A DNA stretch of 64,000 bases from Paracidovorax avenae ATCC 19860 (GCF_000176855.2 NC_015138.1:3658001-3722000); one strand, 5' to 3'. Shown: positions 42,608 to 51,899, numbered from the stretch's first letter. Program-made: numbers and translations. The notes: a model not told the origin generated them from the letters alone.

Positions 42608-45064
42608 TCACTCCACCACCGTGAGCTTGGCCACCGACAGCGCCAGCCACTTGGTGCCATGCCGCGGGAAGTTCACCTGCGCACGCGCATCGTCGCCCGA
42701 GCCTTCGAGCGACAGCACCTTGCCTTCGCCGAACTTGGTGTGGAACACCGCGAGCCCCACGCGCAGGCCATAGGCCGGCGGCGCCTTCTGCGCCGGCACG
42801 GGCGGGCTCGCGAAGGTCTCCGACCTGGCCCCCGACCCGAAGCCGCCCCATGGCGTCCCCGCACTCCCGCCCCGTCCGCCGGACTGCGGCGCGAAGCTGC
42901 CGAAGCCCTGCTGCTTGGGCGTGATCCATTTCAGCGCCGCCTCGGGCAGCTCGTCGAAGAACCGGCTCTTGATGTTGTAGCGCGTCTGCCCGTGCAGCAG
43001 GCGCGTCTGCGAGTGGCTGAGATAAAGGCGCTTGCGGGCGCGCGTGATCGCCACGTACATCAGGCGGCGCTCTTCCTCGAGGCCGTCCCGGTCGCTCATG
43101 GAGTTCTCGTGCGGGAACAGGCCCTCTTCCATGCCGCCGATGAACACGGCATCGAACTCCAGCCCCTTGGACGCGTGCACGGTCATGAGCTGCACGGCAT
43201 CCTGCCCGGCCTGGGCCTGGTTGTCGCCGGCCTCCAGCGCGGCGTGCGTAAGGAAGGCGGCCAGGGGCGACAGCGTCTCGCCGGTATCGGCGTCCACGCC
43301 AACCGGCAGGGGCTCGTCCACCACCGGCAGGGAGGGGTCGATGCCCTGGCTCGCAGGGCTCTGGCGCAGGCTGGCGCCGTGCTCGTCCACCGGCAGCGCG
43401 ACGGCGTCGCGGCCGAAGCCCTCCTGCGTGACGAAGCTCTCGGCCGCGTTGATCAGTTCGTCCAGGTTCTCCAGCCGGTCCGCGCCTTCCTTCTCGGCGC
43501 GGTAGTGCTCCACCAGCCCGCTCGATTCGAGCATCTGGCCGATGATGCCGCGCAGCGTCTGGCCCTGCGTCTGCTCGCGCATCACGTCCACCATGGCGAC
43601 GAACGCGCCCAGGTTGGCGCCCGCCTTGCCAGGCACGGCGCTCACCGCATCGTGCAGCGAACAGCCGGCCTGCCGCGCCGCGTCCTGCAGCACCTCGACC
43701 GTGCGCGCCCCGATGCCGCGCGGCGGGAAGTTCACCACCCGCATGAAGCTCGTGTCGTCGTGCGGGTTCTCCAGCAGGCGCAGGTAGGCCAGCGCATGCT
43801 TGATTTCCGCGCGCTCGAAGAAGCGCAGGCCGCCGTACACGCGGTAGGGCACCGCGGCATTGAAGAGCGCCGACTCGATCACCCGGCTCTGCGCGTTGCT
43901 GCGGTAGAGCACCGCGATCTCGCGCCGCTCGAAGCCGTCGTTGCGCGCGAGCTGGCGGATCTCGTCCACCATCCATTGCGCCTCCGCCAGGTCGGTGGGC
44001 GCTTCATAGACGCGCACGGGCTCGCCGGGCCCCTGCGTGGTGCGCAGGTTCTTGCCCAGGCGGCGGCTGTTGTGGCTGATGAGGGCGTTGGCCGAATCCA
44101 GGATGTTGCTGTAGCTGCGGTAGTTCTGCTCCAGCTTGATCTGGTGGCGCACGTCGAACTCGCGCACGAAATCCTGCATGTTGCCCACGCGCGCGCCGCG
44201 GAAGGCGTAGATGCTCTGGTCGTCGTCGCCCACGGCCAGCACGCTGCCGTGCGTGACGAGGCGGCCGTCCACCATGTCGCCCGCGATCTGCTTGAGCCAG
44301 GCGTATTGCAGCTTGTTCGTGTCCTGGAACTCGTCCACCAGGATGTGCTGGAAGCGCCGCTGGTAATGCGCGCGGATCGGGTCGTTGTCGCGCAGCAGTT
44401 CGTAGCTGCGCAGCATCAGTTCGCCGAAATCCACCACGCCCTCGCGCTGGCACTGCTCTTCGTAGAGCTGGTAGAGCTCCACCTTCTTGCGCCCGTCCGC
44501 ATCGCGCGCATCCACGTCGCCGGGCCGCAGTCCCTCTTCCTTGCAGCCGCTGATGAAGTAGGCCATCTGCTTCGGGGGAAAGCGCTCCTCGTCGATGTTG
44601 AACTGCTTGCACAGCCGCTTCACGGCCGAGAGCTGGTCCTGCGTGTCCAGGATCTGGAAGGTGGCGGGCAGCCCTGCCGACTTGTGGTGGGCGCGCAGCA
44701 GCCGGTTGCACAGGCCGTGGAAGGTGCCGATCCACATGCCGCGCACGTTCACCGGCAGCATGGCCGAGAGGCGCGCCGTCATTTCCTTCGCAGCCTTGTT
44801 GGTGAAGGTGACGGCCAGGATGCCGCCGGGCGAGACGTAGCCGTTCTGCAGCAGCCAGGCGATGCGCGTGGTGAGCACGCGGGTCTTGCCGGAGCCCGCA
44901 CCGGCCAGGATCAGGGCGTGGCCCGCAGGCAGCGTGACGGCGGCGAGTTGCTCGTCGTTCAGGTTCTGCAGCAGGGGCGACGCGGCGGCCGGCGCGGCCG
45001 CGAGGCCCGGCTCGGCAGCACCGAAAGGCGCTGGCGCGCCGGAAAACAGGTCGTGTGGGAGCAT
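42608..45064 (-). CDS. uvrD: UvrD-family DNA helicase
   Basis: This 818-residue superfamily 1A helicase has all motifs: Walker A AGAGSGKT, VTFTNKAAKEM (Ia), VDEFQDTNKLQ (II), GDDDQSIYAFRGA (III), LEQNYRS (IV), LMTVHASKGLEFDAVFI (V) and RRLMYVAITRARKRL (VI). A C-terminal RNA-polymerase-binding Tudor-like domain is suggested by GLAVFHTKFGEGKVLSLEG. It unwinds DNA in nucleotide excision and mismatch repair. The ATG at 45064 was preferred to 45112. Confidence 0.93.
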   Translation of the reverse strand: MLPHDLFSGAPAPFGAAEPGLAAAPAAASPLLQNLNDEQLAAVTLPAGHALILAGAGSGKTRVLTTRIAWLLQNGYVSPGGILAVTFTNKAAKEMTARLSAMLPVNVRGMWIGTFHGLCNRLLRAHHKSAGLPATFQILDTQDQLSAVKRLCKQFNIDEERFPPKQMAYFISGCKEEGLRPGDVDARDADGRKKVELYQLYEEQCQREGVVDFGELMLRSYELLRDNDPIRAHYQRRFQHILVDEFQDTNKLQYAWLKQIAGDMVDGRLVTHGSVLAVGDDDQSIYAFRGARVGNMQDFVREFDVRHQIKLEQNYRSYSNILDSANALISHNSRRLGKNLRTTQGPGEPVRVYEAPTDLAEAQWMVDEIRQLARNDGFERREIAVLYRSNAQSRVIESALFNAAVPYRVYGGLRFFERAEIKHALAYLRLLENPHDDTSFMRVVNFPPRGIGARTVEVLQDAARQAGCSLHDAVSAVPGKAGANLGAFVAMVDVMREQTQGQTLRGIIGQMLESSGLVEHYRAEKEGADRLENLDELINAAESFVTQEGFGRDAVALPVDEHGASLRQSPASQGIDPSLPVVDEPLPVGVDADTGETLSPLAAFLTHAALEAGDNQAQAGQDAVQLMTVHASKGLEFDAVFIGGMEEGLFPHENSMSDRDGLEEERRLMYVAITRARKRLYLSHSQTRLLHGQTRYNIKSRFFDELPEAALKWITPKQQGFGSFAPQSGGRGGSAGTPWGGFGSGARSETFASPPVPAQKAPPAYGLRVGLAVFHTKFGEGKVLSLEGSGDDARAQVNFPRHGTKWLALSVAKLTVVE

Positions 45065-45128
45065 CCCGCCATTGTAGGAACCCGGCCGCCTCCGCCCGGC
45101 CAGCGGGGTCAAGCCCCCCGGCCTGTGC

Positions 45129-45998
45129 TTACGTCAGCAAACCGTCCAGCGCGTCGGACTCGAACTGCTTCCAGAGCGCATCGCGCCGCTCCAGCGTCTC
45201 CTGCACCGCGCCGTGGCGCAGCTGCGCCACCGCCGACACCAGGGCATTGCACAGGAAGAAGGCCGCGGTGTACGAATCGAATGGCGATGCATTGGCCGTG
45301 CGCGCCACCAGCGTGTGCTGCGCATGCTGCACGACGGGTGCCACCGGGCTGTCCGTGAGCGCCACCACGGTGGCGCCCTGCGCCCGGAAATGCTGCGCTG
45401 CCAGCAGGCCGCCGCGCGAGTAGCGGCGGATGGTGAACACCACCAGCACATCCTGCGGCTGCACCCACAGCATCCGGTCCACCGCGAACGGCGCGCCCGC
45501 ACCCAGGTCCTGCACGCCCGGGCGGCACATGTTCAGGTGCGTGGCCAGGTGGCTGGAGACGGGCGCGCTGTTCTTCTCGGCCAGCAGGTACACGCGCCCC
45601 CGGGCCTGCGCCAGTTGCCGTACCACGGCTTCGAAGGCAGCCACGTCCAGGCCCTGCCGCGTGGCGGCCAGGTTGTGCTGGTCGTGCAGCAGCGCATCGT
45701 CCACGCACTCGACCAGGCTGCGCCCGGCGCCCAGGGTCGCAGGCGCGCGCTGTGCGGCGGTCTGCAGGCGCGAGGTGACCTCGGAGCGCGCCTCGCGCCG
45801 CACCTCGGCCAGGCTCCCGTAACCCAGCTTGGAAAACATCCGCACCACCGTGGAAGCGCTCGTGCCCGTGCGCGACGCGATCGCGCTGGCGGAATCCAGC
45901 AGCCCGTCAGGGTAGTGGCGCAGCAGGTCGTCGGCCAGCGCTCGCTCGCTGGCGGTCAGGGAGGCGGCCTGGGCGGCGAGCCGTTCGGTCAGGAGCAT
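45129..45998 (-). CDS. MurR/RpiR-family transcriptional regulator
   Basis: This 289-residue regulator has an N-terminal RpiR helix-turn-helix (LTASERALADDLLRHYPDGL, then ASAIASRTGTSASTVVRMFS) and a C-terminal SIS domain (residues 125-260, VLVVFTIRRYSRGGLLAAQH). SIS domains usually bind phosphosugars, but RpiR relatives beside peptidases and Bug receptors may sense other ligands. It is divergent from the M20 peptidase across 168 bp that contain operator-like repeats, and likely controls that operon. Confidence 0.85.
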   Translation of the reverse strand: MLLTERLAAQAASLTASERALADDLLRHYPDGLLDSASAIASRTGTSASTVVRMFSKLGYGSLAEVRREARSEVTSRLQTAAQRAPATLGAGRSLVECVDDALLHDQHNLAATRQGLDVAAFEAVVRQLAQARGRVYLLAEKNSAPVSSHLATHLNMCRPGVQDLGAGAPFAVDRMLWVQPQDVLVVFTIRRYSRGGLLAAQHFRAQGATVVALTDSPVAPVVQHAQHTLVARTANASPFDSYTAAFFLCNALVSAVAQLRHGAVQETLERRDALWKQFESDALDGLLT

Positions 45999-46085
45999 GG
46001 GGTGGGGAGAAGGTGCGGGTAGTGCGCGGGCAGGGTGCCGTTGGCGCCGATTGTGCACGGCGCGTCACGCCGTATGCGCCTCCTG

Positions 46086-46134
46086 ATTGCAACACTCATT
46101 GCAAGGCAATATGATTTATGAAATTTTCGTTTCA
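46086..46134. promoter_or_regulatory. operator-like repeats between RpiR and M20 genes
   Basis: An AT-rich island in the 168-bp divergent gap holds two ATTGCAA sites at 46086-46092 and 46098-46104 (12 bp apart, each containing the palindrome TTGCAA). It also has an inverted repeat, TGAAA-TTTTCG-TTTCA, at 46119-46134, resembling known RpiR-family operators. The last lies 33 bp before the M20 start. Confidence 0.5.
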
Positions 46135-46166
46135 ATCACTCCCCGTTGACGCAACACTGCCCGACC

Positions 46167-47345
46167 ATGACCGCCATCTCCTCCGCGCCTGCCGTCCCCG
46201 CCTCCGCCCAGCCCCTGCTCGACTGGCTCGCCTCGCAGGAACAGGCCATGGCCCACCTGCTGGCGCAGGTCGTGAACATCGACAGCGGCAGCGGCCATGA
46301 AGAGGGTGTGCGCCGGGTTGCCGCGGTCTTGCGCGGCCGCCTGGAGGCCGCCGGCATCCCCGTGCAGACCCTGCCCGAGCCAGGCTGGGGCGAGTGCATC
46401 CTGGCCAGGGTGCCGGGCAGCAACGCCGCCGCATCCGGCCACTACCAGCTCATGGGGCACATGGACACGGTCTTCCCGCTGGGCACGGCGGCGCAGCGCC
46501 CCTGGCGCGTGGAAGGCGGCAAGGCCTTCGGCCCCGGAGTCGCCGACATGAAGTCGGGCCTGGTGATGAACGTCTTCGTGGCCGAGGCGCTGGCCCGCTT
46601 CGGCGGGAACGCCACCCCGGTGCACCTGTTGTTCACCGCCGACGAAGAAGTGGGATCGCCCGCCTGCCGCACGGTCATCCGCGAACACGTGCAAGGCGCC
46701 CGTGCCGTGCTCAATGCCGAACCCGGCCGCATCAGCGGCAACGTGGTCAACGAGCGCAAGGGTTCCTACCGCATCGATTTCGAGGTGCAGGGCGTGGCCG
46801 CGCACGCCGGCATCAACCCCGCCCAGGGCGCCAGCGCCATCGACGCGCTGGCCCGCAAGATCCTGGCGCTGCACGCCCTGAACGGCTGCGAGCCCGGCAT
46901 CACGGTGAACGTGGGCTTCATCCAGGGCGGCATGGCCTCCAACGTAGTGGCTCCGCTGGCCTCGGCACACGTGGACCTGCGCTACACAGCCGGCAACGAC
47001 CTGGAAGGCGTGCTCGCGCGCATCCAGGCCGTCATCGAGGAAGAATCCCTGCCCCGCACCAGCGGCCGCATCGTCGCGAAGACCGGCACCCTGCCCATGG
47101 CCCGCACGCCAGACGACCTGCTGCAGACCTACCAGCGCTGCGCCGAACAGGTCGGCTTCAAGGTCGAGGGCGAGGCCACGGGCGGCGCGGCCGACAGCGG
47201 CATCACGTCGAACATGGGCATCCCCTCCCTCTGCGCGCTGGGCCCCGTGGGCGGCTACGCGCACAGCGAGCGCGAATTCTGCGACCTCACCACCTTCGTG
47301 CCCCGCGCCCAGGCGCTCGCGCTCACGCTGCTGGCACTGGGCTGA
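46167..47345 (+). CDS. M20-family metallopeptidase (glutamate carboxypeptidase-like)
   Basis: This 392-residue di-zinc amidohydrolase of the CPG2 type has the metal ligands GHMDTVFPLG, GPGVADMKSGL, TADEEVGS and a late GYAHSEREFCD. A dimerisation lid lies between. It has no signal peptide, so it should act in the cytoplasm on C-terminal glutamate or N-acyl amino acids. The ATG at 46167 is preferred; 46146 is also in frame. It forms an operon with the Bug receptor 41 bp downstream, so the receptor may bring in its substrate. Confidence 0.85.
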   Translation: MTAISSAPAVPASAQPLLDWLASQEQAMAHLLAQVVNIDSGSGHEEGVRRVAAVLRGRLEAAGIPVQTLPEPGWGECILARVPGSNAAASGHYQLMGHMDTVFPLGTAAQRPWRVEGGKAFGPGVADMKSGLVMNVFVAEALARFGGNATPVHLLFTADEEVGSPACRTVIREHVQGARAVLNAEPGRISGNVVNERKGSYRIDFEVQGVAAHAGINPAQGASAIDALARKILALHALNGCEPGITVNVGFIQGGMASNVVAPLASAHVDLRYTAGNDLEGVLARIQAVIEEESLPRTSGRIVAKTGTLPMARTPDDLLQTYQRCAEQVGFKVEGEATGGAADSGITSNMGIPSLCALGPVGGYAHSEREFCDLTTFVPRAQALALTLLALG

Positions 47346-47386
47346 ACCGGCTTGCATCCTTTTTTTTCCTGACCTTTCCGAGACCT

Positions 47387-48388
47387 ATGTCCTTCGAACG
47401 CACCCCCGCCACCCGCCGCCAGATCCTCGCCACCGGCCTGGGCCTCGCCGGCGCCGCCGCCCTGCCCGCCTTCGCTGCCGGAGACAAATACCCCAGCCGC
47501 CCCATCACGCTGGTCGTGCCCTTCCCGCCCGGCGGCTCCGTGGACGTCATGGCGCGCCAGTACACCGAATCGCTGGGCCGCATCCTGGGCGTGCCGATCG
47601 TGGTGGACAACAAGCCCGGCGCGGGCGGCTCCATCGGCACGCAGTTCGTGGCCCGGGCCCCGGCCGACGGCTACACCCTCGTGGCCTCGTCGCAGAGCAG
47701 CCACCTGGCCAACCCGCTGGTGCAGCCCAAGCTGGGTTACGACCCGATCAAGGATTTCGAGAACATCGCCATCCTGGGCCGCCAGCCCAACGTGCTGGTC
47801 GCCCACCCCAGCGTGCCCGCGAAGAACTTCGCCGAGTTCGTGGCCTACCTGAAGGCCAACCCCGGCCAGGTCAACTTCGCCACGGCCGGCGCCGGCAGCA
47901 TGGGCCAGATCAACGCCGAGGCGTTCCTGCTGGCCGTGAACGCCAAGGGCGTGCACATCCCCTACCGCGGCGGCTCTCCCTACGTCACGGCCATCCTGGC
48001 GGGCGAGGTGCAGTTCGCACTCGACAACCTCGTGGTGTTCCTGCAGCACATCCAGGCCGGCAAGCTGCGCGCACTGGCCGTGGCGTCGGACACGCGCGTG
48101 GCCCAGCTGCCCGACGTGCCCACGTTCAAGGAACTGGGCTTCCCCGACCTCAACCAGCCCTCGTGGACCGGCATCGCCGCGCCGGCCGGCACGCCTGCCG
48201 CCGTCGTCGCCACGCTGCACAAGGCCATCCGCAAGGCGGCGACGGAGCCCGCCATGATCGAGAACCTCAAGACCCGCGGCGTGATTCCGCCCGAAGAGAT
48301 GTCGCCCGCCGCCTTCGAGAAGATGATGTCCGACCGCCTCGCGTCCTACGGCGAGGTGGTGCGCAAGGCCAACATCAAGCCGGAATAA
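47387..48388 (+). CDS. Bug-family tripartite tricarboxylate receptor protein
   Basis: This 333-residue periplasmic receptor has a Tat-like signal (TPATRRQILATGLGLAGAAA) cleaved after AFA. Bug loops are ITLVVPFPPGGSVDVMARQY and VVDNKPGAGGSIGTQFVA. AQLPDVPTFKELGFPDLNQP is the usual C-lobe motif. It sits downstream of the M20 peptidase under probable RpiR control; membrane components are not in the window. The ligand is unknown, possibly an N-acylated amino acid given the neighbour. Confidence 0.88.
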   Translation: MSFERTPATRRQILATGLGLAGAAALPAFAAGDKYPSRPITLVVPFPPGGSVDVMARQYTESLGRILGVPIVVDNKPGAGGSIGTQFVARAPADGYTLVASSQSSHLANPLVQPKLGYDPIKDFENIAILGRQPNVLVAHPSVPAKNFAEFVAYLKANPGQVNFATAGAGSMGQINAEAFLLAVNAKGVHIPYRGGSPYVTAILAGEVQFALDNLVVFLQHIQAGKLRALAVASDTRVAQLPDVPTFKELGFPDLNQPSWTGIAAPAGTPAAVVATLHKAIRKAATEPAMIENLKTRGVIPPEEMSPAAFEKMMSDRLASYGEVVRKANIKPE

Positions 48389-48478
48389 GAGCGGCAGGCA
48401 CGGCGCAGCGGTCCTGCGCCGCGGCGCGTCTTGTGGGAACATGCGCGGCACCCCACCGCACAGCCCCAGGACCCGCCG

Positions 48479-49231
48479 ATGCGCACCACCCTCCCTGCCC
48501 TGCTCCTCTGCCTCGCCCCGGCCTGGATGGCCACGGCCCCCTCATCCGCAGCGGCCCAGTGGACCGCGTGCAGCAGCGATGGCAAGGCCGCGCCGAGCGC
48601 GCTCTACGAGCGCTTCCTCGGTGCCGACTGCGCCACCTGCTGGGCCGATGCGCCGGCCAGGGAACCCGGCGGCCAGGCCCTCGTGCTGGACTGGATCGTG
48701 CCAGGCCGCCAGGGTGACGACGCCCCCCTGTCTGCCGCCGCAACGCGCGATGCGCTGGAGCGCCTGCAGGCGCTGCGCCGCGACCCGCCCGCGGCCACCG
48801 ACACCGCCATCACCGACGTCGCCCCCACCGCCCCGCTGCCGGGCCGGCTTCGCGTGGCCCTGGGCCCACCCGTCAACGGCTATGTCGGCGCCACCATCGC
48901 CCTGGCGCGCCCCGGGGGCAAGGCCGCAGCCCCGCATGTCCGCGCCGGCACCCGCTATGCCTTCACGCTGCTGCTGGTCGAAACCGTGGCCGCCGGAGCG
49001 GAGGGCAACGCCGCCGAACGGCACATCGTGCGCAATGCACTGCAGGGCACCTGGGAGGCCGGCACGGCAGCGCCGCGTGGCGGATGGTCGGAGCTGCGGC
49101 CCATGCGCATCCCCGACGGTGCCGACCCGGAGCGGCTCGGCGCCGTGGGCTGGCTGCAGGATGCAGGCGGCACGGTGGTCGCGGCGGCACGCGCCCACTG
49201 CCCCGCCCGCGATGCCGGCAGACCGCAGTAA
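48479..49231 (+). CDS. secreted hypothetical protein
   Basis: This 250-residue protein has a signal peptide (residues 1-26, SAAAQ). I do not recognise a named family. Its opening, WTACSSDGKAAPSALYERFL followed by GADCATCWADAP, resembles thioredoxin-like secreted DUF1223 proteins in layout but not closely. Four cysteines suggest disulfides. The rest is Ala/Pro-rich with an LRVALGPPVNGYVGATIALA strand region. It is a single gene; its end is 228 bp before guaC. Confidence 0.55.
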   Translation: MRTTLPALLLCLAPAWMATAPSSAAAQWTACSSDGKAAPSALYERFLGADCATCWADAPAREPGGQALVLDWIVPGRQGDDAPLSAAATRDALERLQALRRDPPAATDTAITDVAPTAPLPGRLRVALGPPVNGYVGATIALARPGGKAAAPHVRAGTRYAFTLLLVETVAAGAEGNAAERHIVRNALQGTWEAGTAAPRGGWSELRPMRIPDGADPERLGAVGWLQDAGGTVVAAARAHCPARDAGRPQ

Positions 49232-49286
49232 CCCTGCGCTCCGTCCGCCAACCTGCCTGGTGCGCCCGGCCTGCGGGCGGCAGGGG

Positions 49287-49433
49287 TAGAATCAGTCACC
49301 GGGCCCAAGTTTCTTGACGTCCGGTTTTTTTGTGCCTGCGCACAGCAGGGTTCGGCAGAGGCCTCCACGGCCCGCCCGCACGACCGGCCTCCAAGCCAAG
49401 CGCCCCATCGCGGGGGAAAAAGGTCCCCCGCGA
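49287..49433 (+). promoter_or_regulatory. guaC leader with promoter-like element and two hairpins
   Basis: TAGAAT at 49287-49292 is a -10 candidate. ACCGG (49298) pairs with CCGGT (49321) followed by seven T, a weak terminator-like hairpin. Just before the ribosome site is a perfect 10-bp stem, TCGCGGGGGA-AAAAGG-TCCCCCGCGA (49408-49433). The leader of about 160 nt may regulate guaC; no known purine riboswitch consensus is visible. Confidence 0.4.
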
Positions 49434-49458
49434 CCTTTCACAGGAGCTTGGAAATCTC

Positions 49459-50436
49459 ATGGAAATCTTCGACTACGACAACGTCCTGCTGCTGCCGCGC
49501 AAATGCCGCGTGGAGAGCCGATCCGAGTGCGACGCCAGCATCACCCTCGGGCAGCGCAGCTTCCGCCTGCCGGTGGTGCCGGCGAACATGAAGACGGTGG
49601 TGGACGAGAAGATCTGCCGCTGGCTCGCCAGCAACGGCTACTTCTACGTCATGCACCGCTTCGACCTCGACAACGTGCAGTTCGTGCGCGACATGCATGG
49701 TGCCGGCTGCTTCGCCTCCATCTCGCTGGGCGTGAAGCAGCCCGACTACGACACGGTGGACCGGCTCGTGGCGGAAGGCCTCTGCCCCGAATACATCACC
49801 ATCGACATCGCCCACGGCCATGCCGACACGGTGAAGGCCATGATCGCCTACCTCAAGCAGCACCTGCCGCAGGCCTTCATCATCGCCGGCAACGTGGCCA
49901 CGCCGGAGGCCATCATCGACCTGGAGAACTGGGGCGCGGACGCGACCAAGGTGGGCGTGGGTCCGGGCAAGGTGTGCATCACCAAGCTCAAGACCGGCTT
50001 CGGCACCGGCGGCTGGCAGCTCTCCGCGCTCAAGTGGTGCGCCCGCGTGGCCACCAAGCCCATCATCGCCGACGGCGGCATCCGCAGCCACGGTGACATC
50101 GCCAAGAGCATCCGCTTCGGCGCCACCATGGTCATGATCGGCTCGCTCTTCGCCGGCCACGAGGAATCGCCCGGCAAGACCGTGGAAGTGGATGGCGAGC
50201 AGTTCAAGGAATACTACGGCTCCGCCAGCGACTTCAACAAGGGCGAGTACAAGCACGTGGAAGGCAAGCGCATCCTCGAGCCCATCAAGGGCAAGCTGGC
50301 GGACACGCTGGTGGAGATGGAACAGGACGTGCAGAGTTCGATCAGCTACTCCGGCGGCACGAAGCTGATGGACGTGCGCAAGGTCAACTACGTGATCCTG
50401 GGCGGCGACAACGCCGGCGAACACCTGCTGATGTGA
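49459..50436 (+). CDS. guaC: GMP reductase
   Basis: This 325-residue NADPH-dependent enzyme deaminates GMP to IMP in purine salvage. The start [20 protein letters not shown] and the catalytic loop [19 protein letters not shown] (active Cys) identify the IMPDH/GMPR family. The absence of CBS domains and the length of 325 residues indicate GuaC of the type found in Gram-positives. The [20 protein letters not shown] tail is typical. An AGGAGC ribosome site precedes the ATG by 12 bases. Confidence 0.9.
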   Translation: MEIFDYDNVLLLPRKCRVESRSECDASITLGQRSFRLPVVPANMKTVVDEKICRWLASNGYFYVMHRFDLDNVQFVRDMHGAGCFASISLGVKQPDYDTVDRLVAEGLCPEYITIDIAHGHADTVKAMIAYLKQHLPQAFIIAGNVATPEAIIDLENWGADATKVGVGPGKVCITKLKTGFGTGGWQLSALKWCARVATKPIIADGGIRSHGDIAKSIRFGATMVMIGSLFAGHEESPGKTVEVDGEQFKEYYGSASDFNKGEYKHVEGKRILEPIKGKLADTLVEMEQDVQSSISYSGGTKLMDVRKVNYVILGGDNAGEHLLM

Positions 50437-50464
50437 GGTGCTGAAAACTTTTTTGTGCGGCTTC

Positions 50465-50494
50465 TTGCAGACCGGCAAAAAAGTAGTGCATAAT
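50465..50494 (+). promoter_or_regulatory. promoter of tRNA-Lys
   Basis: TTGCAG (50465-50470) and CATAAT (50489-50494) form a -35/-10 pair with an 18-bp spacer, 44 bp before the mature tRNA start. It is AT-rich compared with the surroundings. Confidence 0.65.
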
Positions 50495-50538
50495 TCGAGG
50501 CTCTGCAGCGCTGCAGACACAGTTTCAAAGGTTACTGT

Positions 50539-50614
50539 GGGTTCTTAGCTCAGTTGGTAGAGCAGCGGACTCTTAATCCGTAGGTCGAGTGTTCGAGTCA
50601 CTCAGGACCCACCA
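50539..50614 (+). tRNA. tRNA-Lys (anticodon CTT)
   Basis: This 76-nt cloverleaf has acceptor GGGTTCT paired with AGGACCC (one G-T), D-stem GCTC/GAGC, anticodon stem GCGGA/TCCGT with loop CTCTTAA (anticodon CTT, reading AAG), and T-arm GAGTG-TTCGAGT-CACTC. CCA is encoded at 50612-50614. The GGTTCGA-like T-loop and D-loop AGTTGGTA are canonical. Confidence 0.97.
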
Positions 50615-50635
50615 CCACACAGCCGCAAGGCTACC

Positions 50636-50672
50636 AAAGCCGGTGCTATCAAAAGATAGCACCGGCTTTTTT
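50636..50672 (+). terminator. terminator after tRNA-Lys
   Basis: A perfect 15-bp stem (AAAGCCGGTGCTATC at 50636-50650 with its complement at 50655-50669) and loop AAAA is followed by a T run. It ends the tRNA transcript. Confidence 0.95.
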
Positions 50673-50765
50673 CATTCCCTGTTTCCTTTTTCACTTCGCG
50701 GGCGCACGCGCACCGAGTTCGGATGGCCTGCCGCCTCCATCACAGGCCACAGGCCAGCGTCTCGT

Positions 50766-51233
50766 TCACAGGCCAAGGTCCGACAGTCCGGGATGATCAT
50801 CGGGCCGGCGACCCAGGGGCCAGTGAAACTTGCGCTCCGACTCCTGGATAGGCATGTCATTGATGCAGGCAAAACGCCGTTGCATGAGTCCGTCGGCAGC
50901 GAATTCCCAGTTCTCATTGCCATAGGACCGGAACCAGTGGCCGGCATCATCGTGCCACTCGTAGGCGTACCGGACTGCGATGCGATGGTCTCCGTACAGC
51001 CAGAGCTCTTTGATCAGCCGGTAATCGAGCTCCTTCTTCCATTTTCTCTCGAGGAAGGCCTGGGCTTGCGCCCGGCCATCGGCGAACTCGGCTCGATTGC
51101 GCCATTGCGTGTCCGGCGTGTATGCCAGTGCAACCTTGGCCGCGTCGCGCGTGTTCCAGCCGTCTTCGGCCAGGCGGACTTTCCGGGTAGCGCTTTCCAG
51201 CGAGAACGGTGGAAGGGGCGGACGAGTTTCCAT
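50766..51233 (-). CDS. DUF1348/SnoaL-like (NTF2-fold) protein
   Basis: This 155-residue soluble protein matches the DUF1348 family of NTF2-like folds, with [48 protein letters not shown] and [20 protein letters not shown]. The family role is unknown; the cavity fold suggests small-ligand binding or catalysis. It is divergent from the TetR regulator across 84 bp with two operator copies, so it is probably repressed by it. Its composition is slightly lower in GC than its neighbours. Confidence 0.82.
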   Translation of the reverse strand: METRPPLPPFSLESATRKVRLAEDGWNTRDAAKVALAYTPDTQWRNRAEFADGRAQAQAFLERKWKKELDYRLIKELWLYGDHRIAVRYAYEWHDDAGHWFRSYGNENWEFAADGLMQRRFACINDMPIQESERKFHWPLGRRPDDHPGLSDLGL

Positions 51234-51253
51234 GATGAGACCTTTCAAATAAT

Positions 51254-51308
51254 GTAGAACGATCTGTCTACATAGCTCATCGTAAAGCAGGTGGAACGAT
51301 CTGTCTAC
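51254..51308. promoter_or_regulatory. twin TetR operator candidates
   Basis: GTAGAACGATCTGTCTAC at 51254-51271 and GTGGAACGATCTGTCTAC at 51291-51308 are 18-bp near-identical copies in direct orientation, 37 bp apart. Each has inverted ends (GTAGA/TCTAC). They lie in the divergent gap between the DUF1348 gene and the TetR gene, one near each start codon. Confidence 0.7.
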
Positions 51309-51317
51309 AATGGAGGC

Positions 51318-51899
51318 ATGACAACCCCTCAACGTGTTCCGGAGTCGCTCCCTCCCCGCGAGCGCATCCTGGTGGCGGCCCATGCGCTCTTCTACGGGGA
51401 AGGCATCCGAGCCACCGGAGTGGACAAAATCATCGAGCGGTCCTCGGTCAGCAAAGTGACTTTCTACCGGCAGTACGCAAGCAAGGACGACCTGGTCCGG
51501 GCGTACCTGGATTACCGCCATGAAAAATGGATGGTCTGGTTCAGAAACAGCTTGAAGGAGGCCTCGGATGCCGGCGCGTCAGCATTGGGCGCCCTCGTCA
51601 CGACCCTCGGAAACTGGTTCAGCCAGCCGGACTTCCGGGGCTGCGCATTCCTCAATGCAGCGGCCGAACTGGGTTCGGCCGACCCGGAGATCCTGGCGAC
51701 CGTCCGCCGTCACAAGCAGGAGATGGCCTGCGTCCTGGAGAACCTGTTCGCTGGCGGCGCGAACATGGCGGGAAGCGCGTTGTCCCTGGCCGTCGATGGC
51801 GCCATCGTCCATGCGCAGATGGGTCACAGCGTCGATGCCGTGATGGAAGACCTCAAGGCAGTGCTCCTTTCTCAGAAAGAGATGATGCGGCAACACTGA
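51318..51899 (+). CDS. TetR/AcrR-family transcriptional regulator
   Basis: This 193-residue repressor has an N-terminal TetR helix-turn-helix: [20 protein letters not shown], then [20 protein letters not shown]. The C-terminal ligand domain contains [20 protein letters not shown], typical of the YxaF/LmrA-like TetR group. The ATG at 51318 has GGAGG just upstream; a GTG at 51291 would lie inside an operator. It likely represses the divergent DUF1348 gene and itself. Confidence 0.88.
   Translation: MTTPQRVPESLPPRERILVAAHALFYGEGIRATGVDKIIERSSVSKVTFYRQYASKDDLVRAYLDYRHEKWMVWFRNSLKEASDAGASALGALVTTLGNWFSQPDFRGCAFLNAAAELGSADPEILATVRRHKQEMACVLENLFAGGANMAGSALSLAVDGAIVHAQMGHSVDAVMEDLKAVLLSQKEMMRQH

Noticed and set aside
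42659..45358. 899-codon open frame antisense to uvrD
   Set aside because: Shadow of uvrD with low-complexity translation and no domain.
49232..49458. Known purine riboswitch before guaC
   Set aside because: The conserved junction and loop sequences of purine or PRPP riboswitches are not recognisable; only simple hairpins are seen.
50539..50614. tRNA-Lys as an integration site for an island
   Set aside because: No integrase and no repeat of the tRNA 3' end were found downstream within the window.
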